Assembly: GCA_045807765.1 (NCBI GenBank)
Contig: JBJMGU010000011.1
Location: forward strand, 32,042-96,041
Length of the DNA stretch: 64,000 nt
Direction: 5' to 3'
Origin: DATENM01 sp045807765
GTDB lineage: Bacteria > Acidobacteriota > Blastocatellia > UBA7656
Shown here: positions 35,076-41,690 of the stretch, one piece after another
How the letters are laid out: every line of letters starts with the position of its first letter
Position numbering within the stretch: the first letter of the stretch is position 1
Position numbers and translations under genes: made by a program
Notes under the pieces: generated by a model
What the model was told of the DNA's origin: nothing
Seen by the model: only the letters and a program-made list of their open reading frames with translations
Databases searched by the model: none

Positions 35076-36386
35076 CTATCCCTCGACCGGCTCGCGCCCC
35101 TGGATTTCAGTTTCACCGGCTGGCGTCGTGGCGTCAACCTCGCGCAGCCCGACGCGATTGACGCGGTGCGCGTCGGCTTCGACGACTTCGAACTGGATGC
35201 CGGCGAAGTCGATCTTTTCGCCGGCTGCCGGCACGCGCCCCAGCTTACGGATCAGCAGCCCGGCGACGGTCGTAAAATCGTCAGCCTCGATCTCTTGGTG
35301 AAACAGCTCCTCGACCTTCTTGATCTCGGCGCTGCCATCGATCAGGTACGAGCCGTCTTCGTTGCGGATGATCTGGGTGTCGGCGGCGGCGCGGTCTTCG
35401 TCTTCGATCTCGCCGACGATCTCTTCGATGATGTCTTCGACCGTCACCAGTCCGGCGACTCCGCCGTACTCGTCAATGACGATGGCGATCTGCACGTTGG
35501 CCTTCTGCATGTCTTCGAGCAGGTCTTGAATCGTCTTGCTCTCCGGCACGCAATAGGCCGGGCGCATGCATTCGGTGACCGGGCGATTGATCTTTTCGTC
35601 TTCGCAAAAGGCGAGCAGGTCACGAACGTAGACGACGCCTTCGATGTTATCGATCTGCGCGCCGTAGACGGGAATGCGCGAATGCTTCGACTCAATGATG
35701 AGGCGGCGGGCCTCGGCGACTGTGGCCGTGGCTTCGATGGCCACCATCTGCAAGCGCGGGCGCATGATCTCAGAAACCAGTGTGTCGCGGAACTCGATGA
35801 TCGACTGAATCAGCTCGCCTTCCGACTCTTCGATGATGCCTTCCTCTTCGCCGACATCAAGGAAAGCCTGAATCTCGTCGAAGCTCTCTTCTTCGTCTGC
35901 TTCGGCGCTCGGCTCTTCTTCGGGCTCCGGCTTGCGCATGCGCTCAAGCAGCGCGGCGATGGGGCCGACAAAGATCGAGAAGAGGCGATAAAAGATTTTG
36001 AAGGGCGGCAGCAGTGCCCACAGCACGCCTTCGGGGTGATTGAGCGCAAGCAAGCGGGGCACGAACTGGCGGAACAGCACGATGACCAGAAAGACCGCGC
36101 CGAGCGTGAGCGGCACAACGCCGTGTGCCACGACGCTCGCCAGCATGTCGGCGACCATGATGGCGATGGCGGCGATGGAAAGCTGCGTGCCGAGAATCAG
36201 CATCAGCTCGAAGCGCTGCCGATGTTCAAGCAACTCGTTGAAGAAGCGTCCGCGCCGCTGTGCTTCACGCTCGGCGGCCATCACCCGTCGCGCCACTTCG
36301 CTGAGCGATTCATAGGCGCTCTCGATGGTCGAAAGAAAGACCAGCACCACGAGCGCCGTGCCGGTCACAATTAACTCAGTCAACAT
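35076..36386 (-). CDS. CNNM/CBS-domain transporter-like protein (HlyC/CorC family)
   Basis: A 436-residue protein. The N-terminal CNNM membrane domain (four hydrophobic segments, ~1-150) is followed by an acidic stretch, a CBS-domain pair (~190-320; 'IMRPRLQMVAIEATATVAEA' and 'VIDEYGGVAGLVTVEDIIEEIVG') and a C-terminal CorC/HlyC transporter-associated domain (~345-425). This family handles Mg2+/Co2+ export or homeostasis with nucleotide sensing by the CBS pair. It is placed between ybeY and era, as in many genomes. The upstream gap to ybeY is filled by a repeat hairpin (locus E), leaving only GAGCG as a weak ribosome site. Confidence 0.9.
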   Translation of the reverse strand: MLTELIVTGTALVVLVFLSTIESAYESLSEVARRVMAAEREAQRRGRFFNELLEHRQRFELMLILGTQLSIAAIAIMVADMLASVVAHGVVPLTLGAVFLVIVLFRQFVPRLLALNHPEGVLWALLPPFKIFYRLFSIFVGPIAALLERMRKPEPEEEPSAEADEEESFDEIQAFLDVGEEEGIIEESEGELIQSIIEFRDTLVSEIMRPRLQMVAIEATATVAEARRLIIESKHSRIPVYGAQIDNIEGVVYVRDLLAFCEDEKINRPVTECMRPAYCVPESKTIQDLLEDMQKANVQIAIVIDEYGGVAGLVTVEDIIEEIVGEIEDEDRAAADTQIIRNEDGSYLIDGSAEIKKVEELFHQEIEADDFTTVAGLLIRKLGRVPAAGEKIDFAGIQFEVVEADAHRVNRVGLREVDATTPAGETEIQGREPVEG

Positions 36387-36399
36387 AACGCTTCGCTCA

Positions 36400-36478
36400 G
36401 GGGCTGGGGATTAGGGACTAGGGGCTAGTAAGAAAGAAGCGTTGAACGGCTGCTTTCCCGCTAGTCCCCAGCCCCTAG
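36400..36478. repeat. heptamer-repeat hairpin, word GGGRHTA (locus E)
   Basis: Left side is GGGGCTG-GGGATTA-GGGACTA-GGGGCTA (36400-36427), exact 7-bp periodicity. The right arm (36461-36478, inverse of CTAGGGGCTGGGGACTAG) is the 3' end of ybeY: it encodes the last four residues (G-A-G-D) and the TAG stop. Confidence 0.75.
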
Positions 36479-36913
36479 AATCTTCTTCCGCAGTCGCAAC
36501 TCCAGCCGATTCATCTCACCGTCGTCGGTTTCGTGGTCGTAACCGCAAAGGTGGAGCGTACCGTGGATGACCAGCTCGCTCAGTTCGCGGGCGAGCCCGT
36601 GGCCGGCTTCCCTGGCCTGACGCTGCGCCGTGTCGGTGGCGATCACAATGTCGCCGAGAAAGTCGGCGCTTTCAGATAAGCTGAAGCCCGCCTCGTCCTG
36701 CGCGTTTGCGACCGGGAACGATAGCACGTCGGTTGCGTAACCTTTGCCTCGGAATTCCCGATTCATTTTGCGGATGGCGCGGTCGCGCACAAAGGCGACG
36801 GTGAGTGCTGCCCCGCGCCAGCCCATCCCTTCGAGCGCGGCGGCGGCGACCCGCGCGATCTGCTCTGCATCTATGGCGCAGAGGCGTTGTCGGTTGACGA
36901 CTTCAATCGCCAC
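36461..36913 (-). CDS. ybeY: endoribonuclease YbeY
   Basis: A metal-dependent RNase needed for 16S rRNA 3'-end maturation and ribosome quality control. It has 150 residues and the diagnostic zinc motif H-x3-H-x5-H at H117, H121 and H127 ('HGTLHLCGYDHE'). Its start overlaps the end of the pgpH-like gene by 11 bases, so translation is coupled. The C-terminal tail 'LGAGD' is encoded by the heptamer repeat of locus E, meaning the natural tail has probably been replaced or extended by the repeat. Confidence 0.95.
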   Translation of the reverse strand: MAIEVVNRQRLCAIDAEQIARVAAAALEGMGWRGAALTVAFVRDRAIRKMNREFRGKGYATDVLSFPVANAQDEAGFSLSESADFLGDIVIATDTAQRQAREAGHGLARELSELVIHGTLHLCGYDHETDDGEMNRLELRLRKKILGAGD

Positions 36914-39263
36914 TGGCTTCCTTCAACGGCGCGACGGGCAACGCTTCGCTGCGTGTCGCCGCCGCCACATCAGCGGGCGTCACCTGCGACAGCACGGCGG
37001 GCGCGCCGGCGCGGTTGAAATCATAGCCCGGATAGGCGATGCGGTGATGATGAATGCCCATCAAAACTTTGACGAAGCTGTCGGCGATCATCTTCAACTC
37101 GCGTTGCGTGATGTCGCATTCATCGAACTGGCCGTCGTCGCGGATGCGCCCGATGATCATCTCGATCATGTTGCGCAGCTTCGATGGGTTCGGCTCCTGC
37201 ACCGTGCGCGCGGCGGCTTCGACCGAGTCGGCGATCATGATGATGGCGGCTTCCCTGGTTTGCGGCTTCGGGCCGGGATAACGGAACTCGCGCTCAAGCG
37301 CTGCATTGTCCATATCGCCGATCTGCTTGCGCGCCTTGTAGTAAAAATATTTCATCAGCCCGGTGCCGTGGTGCTGCGGAATGATGGCGATAATGCGCGG
37401 CGGCAGCTTGTGCTTGCGGGCCAGATCAACACCTTGCTTGACATGGTTGACCAGCACAATCGATGACATCTTCGGCGATAACTGATCGTGACGGTTCTCC
37501 ATGTAGGTCTGGTTTTCGACGAAGTAGGTGGGGCGCACGCTCTTGCCGATGTCGTGATAATAGCAAGCGACGCGCGCAAACAGCGCGTCTGCGCCGATGG
37601 CTTCGGCCCCGGCTTCGGCCAGCAGTCCGACCATAATCGAGTGGTGATAGGTTCCCGGCGCACGCTCGGCCAGTTGCTTCAACAACGGCAGGTTGAGGTT
37701 TGATAGCTCCAGCAGCTTGATGCTCGTGGTAATCTCAAACAACCACTCGAACAGCGGCAGCAACAGCGACGCCACCATCGTCGCCAGCACGCCGCCCATA
37801 AAGCCGCAGACGACGTCGAAAAGCACCAGCCAGAAGCGCGCTTCGTTGGCGCCCAGCAGGTCGAGCGCCAGCGCCGTCGTCGCGTTGACGCCGCCGATCC
37901 ATAAGCCCGCCCAGACCAGCGCCGTGCGGTCGCGGCAATCTTTCAGGTAATAGATTGCTCCGGCGCTCGACATCAGCGTGAACGCCGCCAGGTAGACATT
38001 GCCCGAATACATGCCGACGAAGACGGTCAGAAGCGCAGAGAAGACGAAGGCCGCGTGGGCGTCCGTAAGAATCGTCACCAGCACCGCGCCGACCGCCATC
38101 GGCGCGAGGTACTTGTAAGCGATCGGCGAATTGAACGGTGCGGTTGTCGCCCAACTGCTCATCGCCGCCGCCACCGCAAAGTATATCCGCCCGAGGCCCA
38201 GCGTGATGACGAAGCAGGCGATTTGCAAAAGGAAGTGGCGGCGCACGCGCAGATGTTGGCGCTGATAACGAACAAGGTACTGCCACAGCACCAGCGTTAG
38301 CATCATGACAATGATCACTGTGCCGCCGAATTCCAGGGCGCGCTGACCGATGGGCCGCGTGCGCGCCGCTTCCGCGAGCAGCAAGGCTTTTGCCGGGCTG
38401 ACCGTTTCGCCGCGCGCAACAATCGGCTCGCCTTTTTTGGCGACGACGACGACCGGCTTGATCTGTTCGCGCGCGGCATCGCGGCGGCGTTGCGTTTCGC
38501 TTTCGTTGTACTCGATGTTCGGGACGATGAGCGAGCCGAGGATTTCGCCCATCAGCTTGCGCTCGCGCGGCTCGTAATCGGCGGGCCAGATGAGCTTCTC
38601 CGAGCGCAGCGAGGCGCTCGCCGTGAGCTTGTCGTTAATGCTGCCGAGATCGCTAACGACGGTCTCCTGATCGTTACGCACGTCGCGGCGCATAATGGCG
38701 ACGGCGCCGAGGCGGCGGAACTGGCTGCGGCTGCTGATGATCGGCGACATCGCCACAGATTCCAGATGCTCGATCATCAGTTGTTCGAGCTCTGGGCTGA
38801 AGCGGTGGCGGGCGAGCACGGCGATCTGCTCGGGCTCAAGTGCGATGCCGCTGCGCTCTTCGATCTGGCCGTGCAGGTCGTCTATCGAAACGCCAGCCCC
38901 GGCTTCGCGCCCGGCGGTGAATAGCTCTTGCAGGCTGGCGACAGCGTCGCGGGCGCCCTTGGGATTGAAGTCAAAGACCAGCAGCATGGAGGCGGCAGCC
39001 TGATCGCGCAGCCGCCGGGTCTCGGCGGTGTCTTCGATCTTCACGTCTTCGGGCGCAATGATGTCGGCGGCGGCGACGCTGCCGACGGGAAGCTGTTGGA
39101 TGAGTGGCCGCTGATAATCTCTGAGCAGCAGCATCGACAGCGCGACGATGATAAACAACCCGACGCTGGCATCAATGATCGCCTGATCGGAAAGGCCCGC
39201 CGAAAAGCGTTTGACGCCATTGACGACCTCGCGCGGCTTCGATCTGGAAGATGCCTTTCGCAT
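36903..39263 (-). CDS. 7TM-HD family phosphohydrolase (PgpH-like)
   Basis: A 786-residue membrane phosphodiesterase. One N-terminal helix, an extracellular 7TM-HD domain (~70-320), seven membrane helices (~320-530) and a cytoplasmic HD domain are visible. The HD signature includes 'APGTYHHSIMVGLLAEAG', 'YYHDIGKSVRPTYFVENQ' and 'IPQHHGTGLMKYFYYKA'. In Listeria the family (PgpH) degrades c-di-AMP; that substrate is inferred here. The start is set at ATG 39263. There is no Shine-Dalgarno because a repeat element, now carrying an IS copy, ends directly before the start codon. PhoH, the usual upstream neighbour, is not present. Confidence 0.9.
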   Translation of the reverse strand: MRKASSRSKPREVVNGVKRFSAGLSDQAIIDASVGLFIIVALSMLLLRDYQRPLIQQLPVGSVAAADIIAPEDVKIEDTAETRRLRDQAAASMLLVFDFNPKGARDAVASLQELFTAGREAGAGVSIDDLHGQIEERSGIALEPEQIAVLARHRFSPELEQLMIEHLESVAMSPIISSRSQFRRLGAVAIMRRDVRNDQETVVSDLGSINDKLTASASLRSEKLIWPADYEPRERKLMGEILGSLIVPNIEYNESETQRRRDAAREQIKPVVVVAKKGEPIVARGETVSPAKALLLAEAARTRPIGQRALEFGGTVIIVMMLTLVLWQYLVRYQRQHLRVRRHFLLQIACFVITLGLGRIYFAVAAAMSSWATTAPFNSPIAYKYLAPMAVGAVLVTILTDAHAAFVFSALLTVFVGMYSGNVYLAAFTLMSSAGAIYYLKDCRDRTALVWAGLWIGGVNATTALALDLLGANEARFWLVLFDVVCGFMGGVLATMVASLLLPLFEWLFEITTSIKLLELSNLNLPLLKQLAERAPGTYHHSIMVGLLAEAGAEAIGADALFARVACYYHDIGKSVRPTYFVENQTYMENRHDQLSPKMSSIVLVNHVKQGVDLARKHKLPPRIIAIIPQHHGTGLMKYFYYKARKQIGDMDNAALEREFRYPGPKPQTREAAIIMIADSVEAAARTVQEPNPSKLRNMIEMIIGRIRDDGQFDECDITQRELKMIADSFVKVLMGIHHHRIAYPGYDFNRAGAPAVLSQVTPADVAAATRSEALPVAPLKEASGD

Positions 39264-39275
39264 AAAATGATGAAT
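39264..39275. repeat. left remnant of GATGAAT hairpin split by the IS (locus F)
   Basis: The 12 bases between the pgpH start codon and the IS end (ATGATGAAT core) continue the heptamers found on the other side of the IS at 40341. Removing the IS and one 3-bp target copy restores an uninterrupted GATGAAT array. Confidence 0.7.
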
Positions 39276-40340
39276 AGACCTCGTGCGCAGTAAGAATGAC
39301 GGAGGCCCCAGCCTCACTAGTGGAGCATCAATCACTCAGGCTGCTGCTTGCATCAGTCGCTCCTGCGTCCGTAGATTCGCCAACCCGCACACCGTGCGGC
39401 AGACTTGATCGTATGCTTTTTCTCGATGCCGATACTTGCTGCCCATCACTTGATACTTCTTCACTCGCGAGATCGCATGCTCAACGACGATTCGCCGCTT
39501 CGCCAGTCGCCGATTCCGCCGCTTCTGGCTGGCCGTCAATGGATGATGCTTACTTGGCTTCTTCGGCAATTCCACGGCCCGTTGCGGATAATGTTTGGCC
39601 AAGCCCATATATCCCTTGTCGGCAGCAATCTGCCAGTCGTCGGGCAAGGCGGCCTCCACCCCGGAGCGGTGAAACAAACTCAGGTCGTGGGTCCGCCCAC
39701 CGACGCTCTTCGACACATGGCCAATCCAGCCGTTGGCCAAGACCGTCATCTGCACCTTGCGCGTATGCCGCTTCTTCTTGCCCGAATAGCGATGCTTGCG
39801 CTTGGTCTTGTTTTGCGGGCGGTTTATGGGCTGTTCGGTGGCATCAACAATGACCTCGCGCAACTCTGGATATTGCTTGAAAAGCTCGTCCAGGCTGCCA
39901 ATCTTACGGCGGCGCTGGGCGGCGGGCGGCTTAGGGGCCAAGTGTCGGCGGGGCTGGGCTGGCACGGGCAACTGTTGTTCAAGAAGCGGCAAGAGCGTGC
40001 GCAGGTTGCGGGAGATGTTACTGGCATCAAGGCCAAAGAGATAGCCGAGCAGATCGTTGGTCAAGTAAAGACGCAAAAAGACCAGGGTGAGCAGGGTGCG
40101 GTCAGGCAGCGACAAGCGGAAGCCGCAGCCGCCACCGACTTGGCGCTGACGGTCTGGGCGGGCCAGGCGCTGGGCATTGAACTGTGGGTAGGCCTTGTGC
40201 ATCTGGCTAAGCAAGCGATCAAACTGCGAGATGGACAGGCCCGCAAAGCGGAGAAAGTGCGGCGGACGTTTACGGAGCTTTTCGACGTTGAGCATGATTT
40301 TGTCAGTATGCAATAAGTTCGCTTATTGCGCACGAGGTCT
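39276..40340 (-). mobile_element. IS5-like insertion sequence, 1065 bp
   Basis: Terminal inverted repeats of 19 bp, AGACCTCGTGCGCAGTAAG at 39276-39294 and its inverse with one mismatch at 40322-40340. The flanking trinucleotide AAT on both sides (39273-39275, 40341-40343) is the likely target duplication. One DDE transposase ORF fills the element. A short hairpin (GCAATAAG arms, 4-nt loop, 40310-40329) overlaps the right end. Everything appears intact, so the copy is probably recent and potentially active. Confidence 0.9.
39336..40295 (-). CDS. IS5 family DDE transposase
   Basis: A 319-residue transposase from ATG 40295; a TTG at 40313 would add six residues. The N-terminal half has a helix-turn-helix region ('LTNDLLGYLFGLDASNISRNLRTLLPLL'). 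The catalytic DDE residues are visible in 'VIVDATEQPI' (first D), 'AADKGYMG' (second D) and 'VVEHAISRVKKY' (E with the K/R-rich helix of the DDE_Tnp_4/IS5 group). No frameshift is seen. It mobilises the surrounding IS. Confidence 0.93.
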   Translation of the reverse strand: MLNVEKLRKRPPHFLRFAGLSISQFDRLLSQMHKAYPQFNAQRLARPDRQRQVGGGCGFRLSLPDRTLLTLVFLRLYLTNDLLGYLFGLDASNISRNLRTLLPLLEQQLPVPAQPRRHLAPKPPAAQRRRKIGSLDELFKQYPELREVIVDATEQPINRPQNKTKRKHRYSGKKKRHTRKVQMTVLANGWIGHVSKSVGGRTHDLSLFHRSGVEAALPDDWQIAADKGYMGLAKHYPQRAVELPKKPSKHHPLTASQKRRNRRLAKRRIVVEHAISRVKKYQVMGSKYRHREKAYDQVCRTVCGLANLRTQERLMQAAA

Positions 40341-40434
40341 AATGATGAATGATGAATGATGAACTGCCGGAGCTAGCGCCTATTGCGGTGCCACCCGTCT
40401 CCTTAATTCATCATTCATCATTTCTCATTCATCG
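40341..40434. repeat. GATGAAT heptamer hairpin, right part (locus F)
   Basis: The left array is GATGAAT units (40341-40361), then a core beginning AACTGCCGGAGCT (40362) and CTCCTT, then the inverse array (ATTCATC units, 40405-40434). The core is shared with locus H at 56181-56277 in opposite orientation. The element abuts the pgpH start on one side (through the IS) and a TGA stop at 40429-40431 on the other. Confidence 0.8.
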
Positions 40435-40656
40435 TTTTTCCCAGATGCCGGCGGCGCACCACTGCTCGTCTACCTTTGATTCAGCGGCCATCTTCTTCAC
40501 ATCATCGCTCGGCAGCCGGCGGCCAAAGCGCTTCTCCCGGTCAGCAATCAAAAATGTCGTTGCCGCCACCGTCGCCACACAGGTCGCGTAATCGCGCGCG
40601 TCGGCCTGAGCGGTTTCGCCGAGCGAATACGCATGTACAGGTGGACGGAGAGAATC
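40429..40656 (-). CDS. possible short gene or gene 3' end, start unclear
   Basis: A minus-strand frame of 75 codons ending '...RFGRRLPSDDVKKMAAESKVDEQW..AAGIWEKR' with natural-looking amino acid use. No ATG lies in frame; the best start is GTG at 40578 (49 residues). Its TGA stop sits at the edge of the GATGAAT element exactly as the aldehyde dehydrogenase stop does at locus H, which supports its being real. It may be a 5'-degraded gene. I recognise no family. Confidence 0.3.
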   Translation of the reverse strand, partial: DSLRPPVHAYSLGETAQADARDYATCVATVAATTFLIADREKRFGRRLPSDDVKKMAAESKVDEQWCAAGIWEKR

Positions 40657-40687
40657 TTAGCGGCGTGCCGCTGCGCGAGGAGGATTC

Positions 40688-40942
40688 ATGCTCAACACGC
40701 CTTATCCTTACCTGCAAGCGTCGGGCAATCACCTGGTTGATATGCTCGAAACCTTAATTGATATGTATGCCAATGCCGCCGCCATCATCGGCGCGGTGTT
40801 GTTGATCGTGCTCGTGTGGCTTTGCCTTTCCGAATTGCAGCGGTCATCAATAGCAAAGCGCGCCGGCGGCTCTTTAGCTAAGCGTCCGCCCGCCCCGCGA
40901 CGATTAGGCGAGCGGCGCTGGCTTGAAGAATCTTCGACCTGA
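40688..40942 (+). CDS. small single-pass membrane protein
   Basis: An 84-residue protein with an excellent ribosome site (AGGAGG, 6 bases before ATG 40688). It has one hydrophobic helix at ~33-49 ('AAAIIGAVLLIVLVWLCLS') followed by a basic, Pro/Arg-rich tail that should lie in the cytoplasm by the positive-inside rule. No family is recognised. It lies just upstream of the ECF sigma gene but is separated from it by that gene's promoter. Confidence 0.6.
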   Translation: MLNTPYPYLQASGNHLVDMLETLIDMYANAAAIIGAVLLIVLVWLCLSELQRSSIAKRAGGSLAKRPPAPRRLGERRWLEESST

Positions 40943-40960
40943 GCAGCGGGCGGCGGGTTG

Positions 40961-40989
40961 TTGACTTCGACCCGGCCAGTGAATATGCT
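40961..40989 (+). promoter_or_regulatory. sigma70-type promoter before ECF sigma gene
   Basis: TTGACT (40961-40966), 17-nt spacer, TATGCT (40984-40989), giving a leader of about 35 nt before the start at 41032. Confidence 0.6.
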
Positions 40990-41031
40990 CTGGCAGGCTC
41001 AAGCCCCCTACTCGACACCACCTGTGAGGAG

Positions 41032-41604
41032 ATGATGCCCACACGGTCGCCGGCTGATATCACCCAACTGCTCGCCGACTGGCGCAATGGCGACCGCGGC
41101 GCGCTCGACCGCCTGACGCCGCTCGTCTATGACGAGCTCAGGCGGCTGGCGAACGGTTACCTGCGCGGCGAGCGCCGCAATCACACGCTACAGGGGACGG
41201 CGCTGGTTAACGAAGCTTACATACGGCTGCTCGGTCATGGGAATCAGGACTGGCAGAACCGCGCGCATTTCTTCGGCGTCGCGGCACGCTTGATGCGCGA
41301 AATTCTGGTTGACCACGCGCGCCGTCACAACGCGGCCAAGCGCGGCAGCGGCCAGTCGCCTGTGTCGCTCAGCGAGGCGGCCATCTTTTCGGTCGAGCGC
41401 GCCTCTGAACTGGTCGCCCTTGATGATGCTTTGCAGAGGCTTGCCGAGCTTGACCCGGAGCGCAGCCGCATCGTCGAGCTGCGTTACTTCGGCGGCTTGA
41501 GCATCGAAGAGATTGGCGAAGTCGAGCATATCTCTGTGGCCACCGTGCGCCGCCGACTGCGCATGGCTGAAGCCTGGCTACACCGCGAGATGAATCAAAC
41601 GTAA
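41032..41604 (+). CDS. ECF sigma factor (acidobacterial/planctomycetal X6-type)
   Basis: A 190-residue sigma factor. Region 2 includes 'LVYDELRRLANGYLRGER' and 'LVNEAYIRLLG'. Region 4 is 'LAELDPERSRIVELRYFGGLSIEEIGEVEHISVATVRRRLRMAEAWL'. The 'HTLQGTALVNEAY' block is typical of the ECF group that is co-encoded with Ser/Thr kinases in Acidobacteriota and Planctomycetes. GAGGAG directly precedes tandem ATGs at 41032 and 41035; the second has the better spacing. The kinase gene follows after an 84-bp gap filled by a hairpin element, so kinase control of this sigma factor is likely by analogy. Confidence 0.92.
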   Translation: MMPTRSPADITQLLADWRNGDRGALDRLTPLVYDELRRLANGYLRGERRNHTLQGTALVNEAYIRLLGHGNQDWQNRAHFFGVAARLMREILVDHARRHNAAKRGSGQSPVSLSEAAIFSVERASELVALDDALQRLAELDPERSRIVELRYFGGLSIEEIGEVEHISVATVRRRLRMAEAWLHREMNQT

Positions 41605-41610
41605 TCCCAG

Positions 41611-41690
41611 AGCCGTTCCCAATTGCATTTGCCATGTAGGGCAATCTAACGGATTGCCCTACACCGGATTGAAAATCGCTATAAGCGCAT
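41611..41690. repeat. hairpin element between sigma and kinase genes (locus K)
   Basis: A perfect 11-bp stem, GTAGGGCAATC (41636-41646) with GATTGCCCTAC (41652-41662), 5-nt loop. The flanks (GCCGTT..AATTGCATTTGCCATGT on the left, GGATTGAAAATCGCTATA on the right) resemble those of loci L and D. It fills the gap between the sigma stop and the kinase start. Confidence 0.65.

Noticed and set aside
35166..36374. 402-codon plus-strand ORF
   Set aside because: Antisense shadow of the CNNM/CBS gene, with the same His/Gln/Asp-rich shadow composition.
39405..40316. 303-codon ORF opposite the transposase
   Set aside because: The DDE residues and helix-turn-helix are clear in the minus-strand frame; the plus frame has no recognisable domain and ends inside the IS end.
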